A DNA stretch of 7,064 nt from Acidimicrobiia bacterium (lineage in GTDB: Bacteria > Actinomycetota > Acidimicrobiia > IMCC26256 > JAENVU01), in the NCBI GenBank assembly GCA_025357995.1, contig JANYLF010000103.1:1-7064 (forward strand), given 5' to 3'. Within the stretch, counting starts at the first letter, position 1. Every line of letters begins with the position of its first letter. The notes beneath the pieces are model-generated. The model did no database searches, was not told where the DNA came from, and was given only the letters and a program-made list of their open reading frames with translations. Shown one piece after another: positions 1 to 6,587 of this stretch. The translations under genes and the position numbers were made by a program.

Positions 1-1
1 G

Positions 2-352
2 CAAGACCCCGAGCGCCCGGATGAGCTCGCAGCCGCGCGTGGCGTGATTGCCGCGCTGCGCGGCGCACTGGACCTCGAGCAGACGGCCGCGCGGTTGGCG
101 CGTGAGGAGCTCTACGAGGCGCGCGACGTTGCCATCGGCGCGGAGATGGCTCAGGCGCAGGCGCTCGGTCAGTTGGCCGTGCTGGAGCGTGAGGTGCGTC
201 GTCTCAACGAGGAGTGTCGCGCGCTCGCCGAAGATGCCGGTCGCCGGGTCGCCGACGTGACCGCTCGTATCGAAGACATCGAACACGCGAGAACGTGGCG
301 AGTGTTCGAGCCGTACCGACGCCTCCGCGTCCGGCTCCGGGGAACGAATTGA
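2..352 (+). CDS. C-terminal part of a coiled-coil protein of a surface-polysaccharide cluster (5' end outside window)
   Basis: The frame is open from the left edge to a TGA at 350-352, giving 116 visible residues, so the true start lies upstream; the GTG at 44 is an internal Val codon. The visible part is almost entirely charged helix rich in Ala, Glu, Arg and Leu with heptad-like spacing (for example LAVLEREVRRLNEE), indicating a coiled coil. It ends in ARTWRVFEPYRRLRVRLRG. A Trp-Arg segment followed by a basic tail is often seen at the C-terminus of methyltransferases and glycosyltransferases of O-antigen or galactan clusters, where a coiled coil follows the catalytic domain; I know this as a recurring pattern, not a named domain. 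No catalytic domain is visible, so the activity cannot be stated. The stop overlaps the start of the downstream glycosyltransferase, which implies cotranscription. Reality of the gene is fairly sure; identity is not. Confidence 0.7.
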   Translation, partial: QDPERPDELAAARGVIAALRGALDLEQTAARLAREELYEARDVAIGAEMAQAQALGQLAVLEREVRRLNEECRALAEDAGRRVADVTARIEDIEHARTWRVFEPYRRLRVRLRGTN

Positions 353-1995
353 CCACCGCTCCAACCTTGTCGATCGTCACGTGCGAACGCGGAGGATCTG
401 CGGAGAACCTGCGCGCCACGGTCGAGAGCGTCCGGGAATCGACGGACACCGCGTGGGAGATGCGCGTGGTGGTCGATGGCGCGCGTCGCGCCGAGTCCGA
501 TGCGTGGCTCGCCGACCTCTCCGCCGCGGACCGCAGGGTTCACGTCGATCGTTGTGCGCTCGGCTCGGGGCCGGTCGCGATGATGAACCACGGAATGGTG
601 CGCGCGACCGGAGAGTTCGTGGCGCTCCTCGACGACGGTGACCTGCTCCACCCGGACGCGCTCGCCATCGTGCGGGCGACCATCGCGTCGGCACCCGACG
701 TCGACTACCTCTATACCGACGAGGACGAGATTGATGATTCCGGTCGCCACTTCAACGCCTTTCTGAAGCCCGGATGGTCACCGGATCGCATGCGATGCGA
801 GATGTACACGCGTCAGCTCAGCGTCTTTCGCGCGAGTGTCGTCGAGGCGGTCGGCATGATGCGGGCGGAGTACGAAGGCGCGCACGTCTTCGATCTCGCG
901 CTGCGCGTTACCGAGCGCGCCCGCCACGTCGCCCATGTCCCTCACGTGCTCTATCACCGGCGAGCGGTCGCGATCGGGGCGGAGGGGGACGAATCGGGGG
1001 CGGCACACACTGTCGTCCGCGCGCGTCGCGCGCTTGACGACCACTATGAACGCACCGGGTTCGCGGCGACTGCCGAGGCCGACCCGATCGCGCCCGACAC
1101 CCTGGTGCGTCCGCGACCACGCCTGACGTCGACTCCGCTCGTCAGCATCGTGATTCCCACGGGCGGCCAACGCAAGGTCATCGGAGATCAGATCCGGAAT
1201 CTCGTCGTCGAATGCGTTCGCAGCATCGTCGGCCGCACGACGTACCCGGCGTTCGAGATCGTGTGCGTCACGAGCGACGGATTCGACGACGGGACTCGCC
1301 GTCGACTCACGTCGCTCGACGATCCGCGGCTGCGATTCGTAGCCGGTCGTGAGCCGTTCAACTTCTCGCATGCGGTGAACCGCGGCGTCGCGGCATCGCA
1401 CGGCGAACACGTGATCCTGCTCAACGACGACACCGAGATCCTCGATCCGGACTGGATCGAACGACTCCTGTTGTTCTCGCTCGATCCGCAGGTGGGTGCG
1501 GTGGGCGCAAAGTTGCTGTACCCGGACGGACGGCTTCAGCATGTCGGCGTGGTCACGAACGAACTCGGGCCGGTGCACGCGTTCGGAGGTTGGCCGGGCG
1601 AATCCACCGGCTACTTCCACAACGCCGCGGTCGCGGGTAACTGGTCGGCGGTGACCGCCGCGTGTCTCATGACTCGCCGCGATTGCTTCGAACAGGTGGG
1701 TGGGTTCACCGCCGCGTTGCCGTTGAACTACAACGACGTCGACTATTGCCTCAAGCTGCGCAGGGCCGGCTACCGCATCGCGTGTAATCCCGCGGTGCGA
1801 CTGATTCATTTCGAGTCCTCGACCCGCGCCCCCGTCGTGCTGGCGCACGAGCAAGCCGCGATGCATCGTCGATGGGGCGCGTCGATGTTCACGGATCCGT
1901 ACTATTCCCGCGATTTTCTGCCGGGCGCCGACTTCGCGGTGCCGATGCCGGATCGTCCCCGGGTAGCGGTCGAGGGCAGAACGGGCGCGTTCTAG
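349..1995 (+). CDS. Tandem-domain family 2 glycosyltransferase (O-antigen/rhamnosyltransferase-like)
   Basis: This 548-residue protein carries two GT-A fold GT2 domains. Such proteins transfer sugars from nucleotide-sugars to a growing surface polysaccharide on the cytoplasmic face of the membrane. Domain 1 (about residues 5-230) starts TLSIVT and has LLDDGD at about 93-98 and YTDEDE at 122-127. Domain 2 (about 264-510) starts VSIVIPT and has the metal-binding NDDTE at 359-363 and the NDVDYCLKL segment at 462-470, whose Asp463 is the likely catalytic base. No membrane segment is obvious. I chose TTG at 349 because it overlaps the upstream TGA as TTGA and has GGGGAA at 339-344. An in-frame GTG at 214 would overlap the upstream gene by 139 bases, and the extra residues are Arg-rich and unlike the family. 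Domain 1 lacks the usual Asp of the (Q/E)DYD motif and reads AHVFDLALR at 178-186. The acceptor and donor sugars cannot be predicted. The stop overlaps that of the convergent dehydrogenase gene. Confidence 0.9.
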   Translation: MTTAPTLSIVTCERGGSAENLRATVESVRESTDTAWEMRVVVDGARRAESDAWLADLSAADRRVHVDRCALGSGPVAMMNHGMVRATGEFVALLDDGDLLHPDALAIVRATIASAPDVDYLYTDEDEIDDSGRHFNAFLKPGWSPDRMRCEMYTRQLSVFRASVVEAVGMMRAEYEGAHVFDLALRVTERARHVAHVPHVLYHRRAVAIGAEGDESGAAHTVVRARRALDDHYERTGFAATAEADPIAPDTLVRPRPRLTSTPLVSIVIPTGGQRKVIGDQIRNLVVECVRSIVGRTTYPAFEIVCVTSDGFDDGTRRRLTSLDDPRLRFVAGREPFNFSHAVNRGVAASHGEHVILLNDDTEILDPDWIERLLLFSLDPQVGAVGAKLLYPDGRLQHVGVVTNELGPVHAFGGWPGESTGYFHNAAVAGNWSAVTAACLMTRRDCFEQVGGFTAALPLNYNDVDYCLKLRRAGYRIACNPAVRLIHFESSTRAPVVLAHEQAAMHRRWGASMFTDPYYSRDFLPGADFAVPMPDRPRVAVEGRTGAF

Positions 1996-2933
1996 ACCAC
2001 GTTCGGAGGCGTCTCGCCCGCGAGGACGGAGATGACCCCGGAACACGCGACGTGGGCCATGCGCGTGCGGGTCGCTACCGACGCGGATCCGATGTGTGGG
2101 AGCAGCACGGTCCGGGGCGCGGCGAGCAGTGCGGGGTGCACGGTGGGTTCCTGCTCGAACACGTCGATGCCCGCCGCGAAGATCGTTCCGTTGGTGAGCG
2201 CCGATGCGAGCGCGACTTCGTCGACCACCGGTCCGCGCGCAGTGTTCACCAACACCGCGGTGGGTTTCATGACCGCGAGTTCGGCCGCGCCGATGAGGTG
2301 ACGGGTCGCGTCGTTCAACGGTACGTGCAACGACACGATGTCGACTTCGCGGAGGAGGCGATGGAGGTCGTCGACCCAACCGGCCTCGCCGGAATCGCGG
2401 CGGGTGTGGTGCAACACGCTCATTCCGAATCCGCTGGCGCGTCGTGCGACCGCGCGGCCGATGCGGCCGTACCCGACGAGGCCAAGGGTCGCACCGTGCA
2501 CATCGCGCCCGAGGTACTGGTTGATGCTCCAGCCGTGCCACGCGCCCGAGCGGAGGTCGGCTTCGGCAACGTGGGCGAGGCGGGACGCGCTCAAGATCAA
2601 CAAGAACGCGAGGTCGGCGGTGGTGTCGTCGAGGACGCCTGGTGTGTTGCAGATGGTGATGCCGCGCGCGTGTGCCGCGGTCACGTCGATGTTGTCGTAT
2701 CCGACGGCAACGTTGGCCACGACGCGCAAACGATCACCGCCCGCGGCGAGCACCGCGTCGTCGATGCGGTCGGTGAGCAGACACACCACGGCATCAACGT
2801 CGGCTACCGCGGCGACCAACTCGGCGGGCGTGAACGGTGTGTCGGCGGCGCGCGTCACGATTTCGTGACCCGCCGCGGCGAGTGGATTGACCCCGCCGTC
2901 GGGAAGCTGACGGGTGACGAGAACCCGCGCCAC
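1992..2933 (-). CDS. D-2-hydroxyacid dehydrogenase, probable glyoxylate/hydroxypyruvate reductase
   Basis: This 313-residue protein has the normal length for the D-isomer specific 2-hydroxyacid dehydrogenase family, which reduces 2-oxoacids with NAD(P)H in the cytosol. The Rossmann dinucleotide loop VGYGRIG is at 153-159. The catalytic triad is visible as Arg233 (NTARG), Glu262 (DVFEQEP) and His280 (LPHIGSAS). The stretch NVAVGYDNIDV at 74-84 followed by NTPGVLDDTTADLAF at 96-110 is typical of glyoxylate reductases. After the second Rossmann strand the sequence is HHTRRD (175-180), with Arg instead of the Asp that binds the NAD ribose, which suggests NADPH preference. The start is GTG, directly after the TAA of the upstream cupin gene with no gap, so translation is probably coupled. 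The stop (CTA at 1992-1994 on the plus strand) overlaps the convergent glycosyltransferase stop. Phosphonate or other 2-oxoacid substrates cannot be excluded. Confidence 0.92.
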   Translation of the reverse strand: MARVLVTRQLPDGGVNPLAAAGHEIVTRAADTPFTPAELVAAVADVDAVVCLLTDRIDDAVLAAGGDRLRVVANVAVGYDNIDVTAAHARGITICNTPGVLDDTTADLAFLLILSASRLAHVAEADLRSGAWHGWSINQYLGRDVHGATLGLVGYGRIGRAVARRASGFGMSVLHHTRRDSGEAGWVDDLHRLLREVDIVSLHVPLNDATRHLIGAAELAVMKPTAVLVNTARGPVVDEVALASALTNGTIFAAGIDVFEQEPTVHPALLAAPRTVLLPHIGSASVATRTRMAHVACSGVISVLAGETPPNVV

Positions 2934-3317
2934 TTAGTGGTTCGTGTAGTCGATGGGTCCCGCGTCGGCGACGCCGACCGCGAAACAGAAGCAGTGAATC
3001 GGCGCGTGATCCGAGACCGGTCTCAGGCTGTGCACAGTGTCGGGCGGGATGTGCACGAGATCGCCTTGGCTGATTTCTCGGGTCTCGTCCGCAATGGTCA
3101 TCAGCCCCTTTCCGGCCGTGACGTAATAGAACTCGTGGGTCGGATGGGAATGCGGGTCGACAAGTCCACCACCAGCCACTTCGAACTCGCTGACCAGCTC
3201 CAGATGGCCACCGGCGGTGATGTCGAACATCTCCCGCGGGTTGACCAGCCACCACACCGGAACGGTGCCGTTGTGCTCCACAACGGGGGCGACGTCCTCG
3301 ATCGAACGAACGTCCAT
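2934..3317 (-). CDS. Small single-domain cupin protein
   Basis: This 127-residue protein consists of one cupin beta-barrel. Motif 1 is DPHSHPTHEFYYVTAG (54-69), with His56, His58 and Glu62 as likely metal ligands. Motif 2 is GDLVHIPPDTVHSL (85-98), with His96 as the fourth ligand; the usual trailing Asn is not seen. With all four ligands present it is likely a metal-binding enzyme or ligand sensor, but single cupins are too diverse to name a substrate. I chose ATG at 3317 because GGAGGG (plus-strand 3321-3326) sits 3 bases before it. A start further upstream at 3359 would add 14 residues, lacks such a site, and uses up the divergent promoter region. The gene is first in a two-gene operon with the dehydrogenase and diverges from the AllA-like gene, so a role near 2-oxoacid or glyoxylate metabolism is plausible. 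It is about half the length of the double-cupin AllE, so it is not a standard ureidoglycine aminohydrolase. Confidence 0.85.
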   Translation of the reverse strand: MDVRSIEDVAPVVEHNGTVPVWWLVNPREMFDITAGGHLELVSEFEVAGGGLVDPHSHPTHEFYYVTAGKGLMTIADETREISQGDLVHIPPDTVHSLRPVSDHAPIHCFCFAVGVADAGPIDYTNH

Positions 3318-3404
3318 GGACCCTCCGGGTGAAATCAGCGACCAAATCGGGCCGTACACTTGCCGACTTCGGGGCAGCGTAGATCAGGGGAAAGGGACCG
3401 ACGC
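3318..3404. promoter_or_regulatory. Divergent intergenic region between the cupin and AllA-like genes
   Basis: These 87 bases separate two divergent gene starts and must carry promoters for both directions. They contain both ribosome binding sites: GGAGGG for the cupin (3326-3321, minus strand) and AAAGGGA for the AllA-like gene (3391-3397). TACACT at 3355-3360 is a possible plus-strand -10 hexamer, but I see no good -35 at the right spacing. A dyad TGCC-N8-GGCA lies at 3361-3376 and contains a second small dyad CCGA-CT-TCGG at 3363-3372; it could be an operator shared by both directions. The region is certain as a divergent gap; the individual sites are weak. Confidence 0.4.
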
Positions 3405-3908
3405 GTGGGTGAAGCGAAGCGACGGCTGAGCGCCGAACGCCTGAGCCCCGACGCGTGGGCGCCCTTCGGGTGGCTCCCGGTGGCGGATACCGATCCGCGC
3501 GATTCCACGTTTACCTACGAATTCGCGTGGAGCGACGCGCACGTGAATGTCATCAGCCACACCGCAGAGGAGATTGCGCACGCCGACGGCGCGCTCGTTT
3601 GTGATCGTTTCTACCGTCACGATACCCACACCCAAACGTTGCTGGCGCTCGACGTGGAGTCGATCGTCGCGGTCGCACCGGCGGCAGTCGAGTTCGTTTC
3701 GCCGGCGGATCTCGACACCGTGCGGGCCTTCGTTCTCGCACCACTGGACGGCTTCGCTCTCTTCCGCGGCACCTGGCACTGGGGGCCCTTTCCCGTCGGC
3801 GACGCGCCGGTGCATCTGTGGAACCTGCAAGGCAAGCGTTACGCCGAAGACAACATCTGCGCCGAGCTCGAACCCTTGCTCGGCACCACGTTCGAGATCT
3901 CGAGGTAA
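3405..3908 (+). CDS. Ureidoglycolate lyase (AllA)-like protein
   Basis: This 167-residue protein is the usual size for the AllA family. AllA splits (S)-ureidoglycolate into glyoxylate and urea, the last step of allantoin breakdown in the cytosol. The match rests on motifs in order: LSPDAWAPFGWLP (13-25), like the family's N-terminal strand; RHDTHTQTLLALD (71-83); ADLDTVRAFVL (101-111); and FRGTWHWGPFP (120-130), followed by AEDN (147-150). E. coli AllA, as I recall it, has a WHH motif where this protein has WHW, so activity on ureidoglycolate is not assured. I chose GTG at 3405, which has GGGA 7 bases upstream; a TTG at 3360 would add 15 unremarkable residues. The gene diverges from the cupin-dehydrogenase pair. 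uppP follows after 3 bases and its ribosome binding site lies in this gene's last codons, so the two are cotranscribed. No other allantoin genes are in the window. Confidence 0.78.
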   Translation: MGEAKRRLSAERLSPDAWAPFGWLPVADTDPRDSTFTYEFAWSDAHVNVISHTAEEIAHADGALVCDRFYRHDTHTQTLLALDVESIVAVAPAAVEFVSPADLDTVRAFVLAPLDGFALFRGTWHWGPFPVGDAPVHLWNLQGKRYAEDNICAELEPLLGTTFEISR

Positions 3909-3911
3909 GCA

Positions 3912-4883
3912 GTGACCAGTGTCCTTTCGCGGTTGGTGTCGGCGCGCGTCGCGCGCCGATCGACGCTCGCGCTGATGTTGACCGCGGCGATCGTCGCGCT
4001 CGTGGCGGGTCCCGCATTCGCGGGCACGATCCTCGCGGTGACGGACGTCAGCCTCAGCATGGGCAAAGCAATTGTGCTCGGGCTCGTTGAGGGCATCACC
4101 GAATACCTGCCGGTGTCGTCCACGGGTCACCTGCTCGTGACGTCGCGGATCCTCGGGCTACCCAGTGGCGACAACAATGCGGGCAACGCCATGAAGGCGT
4201 ACGAGATCGCGATCCAGTTCGGCGCGATCGTGGCGGTGCTCGGGCTGTACCGGCACCGCTTCGTCACGATGATCGAAGGCCTCACCGGTCGGAGCGAGGA
4301 AGGTCGTCGTCTCTTGCGTGCACTCGCGGTGGCGTTCGTTCCCGCGGCGGTGATCGGGATCATCGGAGAGAAGGTGATCAAGTCGGTGCTCTTCGGGCCC
4401 GGACCGGTCATCGGTGCGTGGGCCGTCGGCGGGTTGCTGATCCTGGTCCTCGTCGCACGTGGAGTGATCAACCGACCTGGTGGTCGCGCGTTGGAGACCA
4501 TCACGACGCGTGATGCCTTCATCATCGGAGTCGCGCAGGTCATGGCGATGTGGCCGGGGACGAGCCGGAGTCTGGTGACGATTGTCGCGGCACTCCTGCT
4601 CGGGATCTCGATGGCCTCCGCGATCGAGTTCTCGTTTTTGCTCGGCGTTGTGACCCTGAGCGCGGCTACGGCCTACTCCGTCGTGAAGGACGGAAAGCTC
4701 ATGGTCGACACGTTCGGTCTGCTGACTCCGACGATCGGGCTCGTGGTGGCGTTCCTCGCGGCCGTCGTGTCGGTGCGCTGGATGGTGACATACCTCCAGA
4801 AGCACAGCCTGGCGGTCTTTGGTTGGTACCGGATCGCGATCGCGGCGATCGCGTTCGTGCTCTTGGTGACGAACACCATCTGA
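3912..4883 (+). CDS. uppP: Undecaprenyl-diphosphatase (UppP/BacA)
   Basis: UppP is an integral membrane phosphatase that converts undecaprenyl diphosphate to the monophosphate, recycling the lipid carrier for peptidoglycan and surface glycans; overexpression gives bacitracin resistance. Both family motifs are present. EGITEYLPVSSTGHL (60-74) has Glu60, Glu64 and His73 at the active-site positions, and PGTSRSLVT (215-223) has Arg219. Several hydrophobic segments follow, ending near residue 320. The protein has 323 residues against about 273 in E. coli. The extra length is mainly an N-terminal extension of about 45 residues that looks like a Sec signal peptide: Arg-rich to residue 16, hydrophobic 18-32, then AGPAFA-GT. 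The GTG start at 3912 is supported by GAGG at 3902-3905. An ATG at 4059 (residue 50) would give a family-length form but has no comparable ribosome binding site. The gene is convergent with murJ, which acts in the same lipid cycle. Confidence 0.95.
   Translation: MTSVLSRLVSARVARRSTLALMLTAAIVALVAGPAFAGTILAVTDVSLSMGKAIVLGLVEGITEYLPVSSTGHLLVTSRILGLPSGDNNAGNAMKAYEIAIQFGAIVAVLGLYRHRFVTMIEGLTGRSEEGRRLLRALAVAFVPAAVIGIIGEKVIKSVLFGPGPVIGAWAVGGLLILVLVARGVINRPGGRALETITTRDAFIIGVAQVMAMWPGTSRSLVTIVAALLLGISMASAIEFSFLLGVVTLSAATAYSVVKDGKLMVDTFGLLTPTIGLVVAFLAAVVSVRWMVTYLQKHSLAVFGWYRIAIAAIAFVLLVTNTI
3939..3959. repeat. Perfect 10-base inverted repeat just inside uppP
   Basis: The arms TCGGCGCGCG and CGCGCGCCGA are perfect reverse complements around a single central T. 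The repeat begins 27 bases after the first base of the uppP start codon and encodes part of the N-terminal extension. In RNA the innermost pairs would open to form a loop, leaving a stem of about 8-9 G-C rich pairs that could slow initiation or early elongation. In GC-rich coding DNA such palindromes also arise by chance from Arg and Ala codons, so a function is only possible. Confidence 0.5.
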
Positions 4884-4895
4884 CGTATCGGGGTC

Positions 4896-4918
4896 TCGCG
4901 CTCAGGTGTCGAGCGCGG
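4896..4918. terminator. Candidate hairpin between convergent uppP and murJ
   Basis: CGCGCTC (4897-4903) and GAGCGCG (4911-4917) form a perfect 7-pair stem with a 7-base loop, plus a possible T-G pair outside. The stem straddles the murJ stop codon and lies 13 bases past the uppP stop, so it could end or protect both transcripts. No T-rich tract follows on either strand, so it is not a classic Rho-independent terminator. High-GC bacteria often use hairpins without a T tract, but that is weak support. Confidence 0.35.
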
Positions 4919-6524
4919 TGTCCGGATCGGTCGCGAGGTCGACGGGCGGCGCGAGCGTGTGCAACCGGCGGCGCGACGCGAGGAGCGCGAGCAGATAGAG
5001 GCCGCCGCCAACCACACCAGCCACCGCGAGGAACGCGAGCGCGTCGATGCGGTGGCTCGGTTCGATCTCCTGGTGCGCGAACCATGCGGCGGTCCCGAGC
5101 GTTCCCGCGATGATCGTCGTGCGGACCAGCGCGAACGGGAAGATCGGATGGCCGAGACGGCGACGCAGCTGGATGCCCATGCAGACGGCACCGAGTGTGT
5201 AGGCCATTGTGTGACCGATCCCGAGTGCGCCCACTACTGCGTCGCCGTGGACTGCAGTGCCCACCACCACCATGAACGCCGCGCCCACGACGGCGGTCAT
5301 GAGCGCGATCAACGCCGGTGTCTTGCTGTCTCCGAGCGCGTAGCTCGCGCGGGCGAAGAGAAGAAAGGCGCTGTAGGGGAAGAGGCCGAGCGCGAGTGAG
5401 GCGAGTGCGGCCGCGAGCACGCCCGCGCCGCCCTTGCTGGCACCGAAGGCCGCGACCCGCATGGCTGGAAGCGCGAGTGCGACGATCGCGGCGGAGACGG
5501 GCACGATGAGCACGGCCATGTTGTCGAGTGCCCATCGGAGTTGCGCCGCGAATCGCTCTCGGTTGCCGGCTTCGGCATCGTTCGCGAGTTCGGGCAGGAT
5601 CGTGGTGTGCACCGGCTGGGCGAGGATTGCGTACGGCGCCATGATCGCGACGAACGCAAACTGATACGCGAGCACGCCACCCTTCACACCGTTGCCGATC
5701 ACAATCGCGGTGCCGAGCAGGATGCCGATCCCGCCGTGTTGGAACACCGCCCATGTGGAGAGTTTGAGGAGCTGACGTAAGCGCGCGTCCGGTCGACCGA
5801 TACGCGGCCGCAACCGGAATCCGGTACGGGCCAATGCGACGACGGGGACGCCGACAAACCCGACCACGCCGAGCGTGGCTCCGAGCGCGAGCGTGAGGCG
5901 CTCGCCACTGTCGAGATGCAGGGTTGGATGCGGGCCGGCCATGACGCGAAACACGATCAACGACGCGACGACCGCGACCGTGTTCGCGATCGGCGCCATC
6001 GCAGTCGCGACGAACCGACGCTTGGCGTACAGCACGGCCGTTGCCACGGTACCGATGCCATAAAGAGGAACCTGGAACACGAAGAACCGAGTGAGGTAGG
6101 TGCCGAGATCGGCCTGTTGATCGCGTATTGCCGCGGTTGGTCCATCGATCGCGATCAGGCGCGCGATCTGCGGGGCGAGTACGAAGCCGATGATCGCGAT
6201 GGCGCCGAGGACCACGAGCGCGAGCCCGAGCACGCCCGACGCGAGTCGTTCCGCCTCGCCTTCGTCGTCACGCTCGATGTGGCGGACGAACGTGGGGACC
6301 AACACGGCCGAGAGCGCACCGGCCGCGAGGAGCTCGAACAGCACGTTCGAGACCGAGTTCGACGCCTGATACGTGCTGCCGATGTACGTGGTCCCGAGGA
6401 CCGCGGCCACGACCGCGATTCGGACGAGCCCGATACCCCGGGACGCCGCCGTAGCGACCCCCATGACGGTCGCGGCGCGCGTCGGGGGTGTCGGCTCGTT
6501 GGGCGCCTGGGTCATCTCCGCCAT
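4902..6524 (-). CDS. murJ: Lipid II flippase MurJ (MviN family)
   Basis: MurJ moves lipid II from the inner to the outer face of the cytoplasmic membrane for peptidoglycan assembly. The 540-residue length and many hydrophobic segments fit the 14-helix MOP-superfamily transporter. Recognisable stretches are TAASRGIGLVRIAVVAAVLG (25-44) and FELLAAGALSAVLVPTFVRH (63-82), which contain the conserved N-terminal Arg and the first-repeat signature. QPVHTTILPELA at 303-314 and ARASYALGDSKTPA at 391-404 match the central conserved loops. The C-terminus is a short basic then acidic tail with no kinase-like or other added domain, unlike mycobacterial MviN. I chose ATG at 6524. A second ATG at 6515 is possible; its upstream GGAG abuts it too closely. 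A longer frame reaching 6629 would run antisense into the tRNA and is rejected. The gene is convergent with uppP and divergent from tRNA-Arg. Confidence 0.95.
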   Translation of the reverse strand: MAEMTQAPNEPTPPTRAATVMGVATAASRGIGLVRIAVVAAVLGTTYIGSTYQASNSVSNVLFELLAAGALSAVLVPTFVRHIERDDEGEAERLASGVLGLALVVLGAIAIIGFVLAPQIARLIAIDGPTAAIRDQQADLGTYLTRFFVFQVPLYGIGTVATAVLYAKRRFVATAMAPIANTVAVVASLIVFRVMAGPHPTLHLDSGERLTLALGATLGVVGFVGVPVVALARTGFRLRPRIGRPDARLRQLLKLSTWAVFQHGGIGILLGTAIVIGNGVKGGVLAYQFAFVAIMAPYAILAQPVHTTILPELANDAEAGNRERFAAQLRWALDNMAVLIVPVSAAIVALALPAMRVAAFGASKGGAGVLAAALASLALGLFPYSAFLLFARASYALGDSKTPALIALMTAVVGAAFMVVVGTAVHGDAVVGALGIGHTMAYTLGAVCMGIQLRRRLGHPIFPFALVRTTIIAGTLGTAAWFAHQEIEPSHRIDALAFLAVAGVVGGGLYLLALLASRRRLHTLAPPVDLATDPDTALDT

Positions 6525-6587
6525 CGTCGCACGGACTCCGTTCGCCCCCGTGCCGCCAGCACTCGGAACCCGAGCTGGCCGGTCGCG

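Noticed and set aside
214..348. GTG at 214 as start of the glycosyltransferase
   Set aside because: It would overlap the upstream gene by 139 bases and add an Arg-rich stretch not seen in GT2 proteins; TTG at 349 fits the TTGA overlap.
1018..1036. GCGCGTCGCGC-type runs, also near 481 and 3943, as a dispersed repeat
   Set aside because: Each falls on Ala/Arg codons within coding frames; in GC-rich DNA this is expected and there is no shared flanking sequence.
778..2541. Long minus-strand open frame of 587 codons opposite the glycosyltransferase
   Set aside because: It is rich in Arg, Pro and His with no recognisable domain, lies antisense to a clear GT2 gene and overlaps the dehydrogenase; it is a GC-rich shadow frame.
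1872..3332. Plus-strand open frame of 486 codons across 1872-3332
   Set aside because: It runs antisense to the dehydrogenase and cupin genes, both with strong motifs; its Gly/Arg/Asp/Val-rich translation resembles no family.
4699..5754. Minus-strand open frame of 351 codons inside murJ
   Set aside because: It overlaps murJ in another frame on the same strand and is Arg/Pro rich with no domain.
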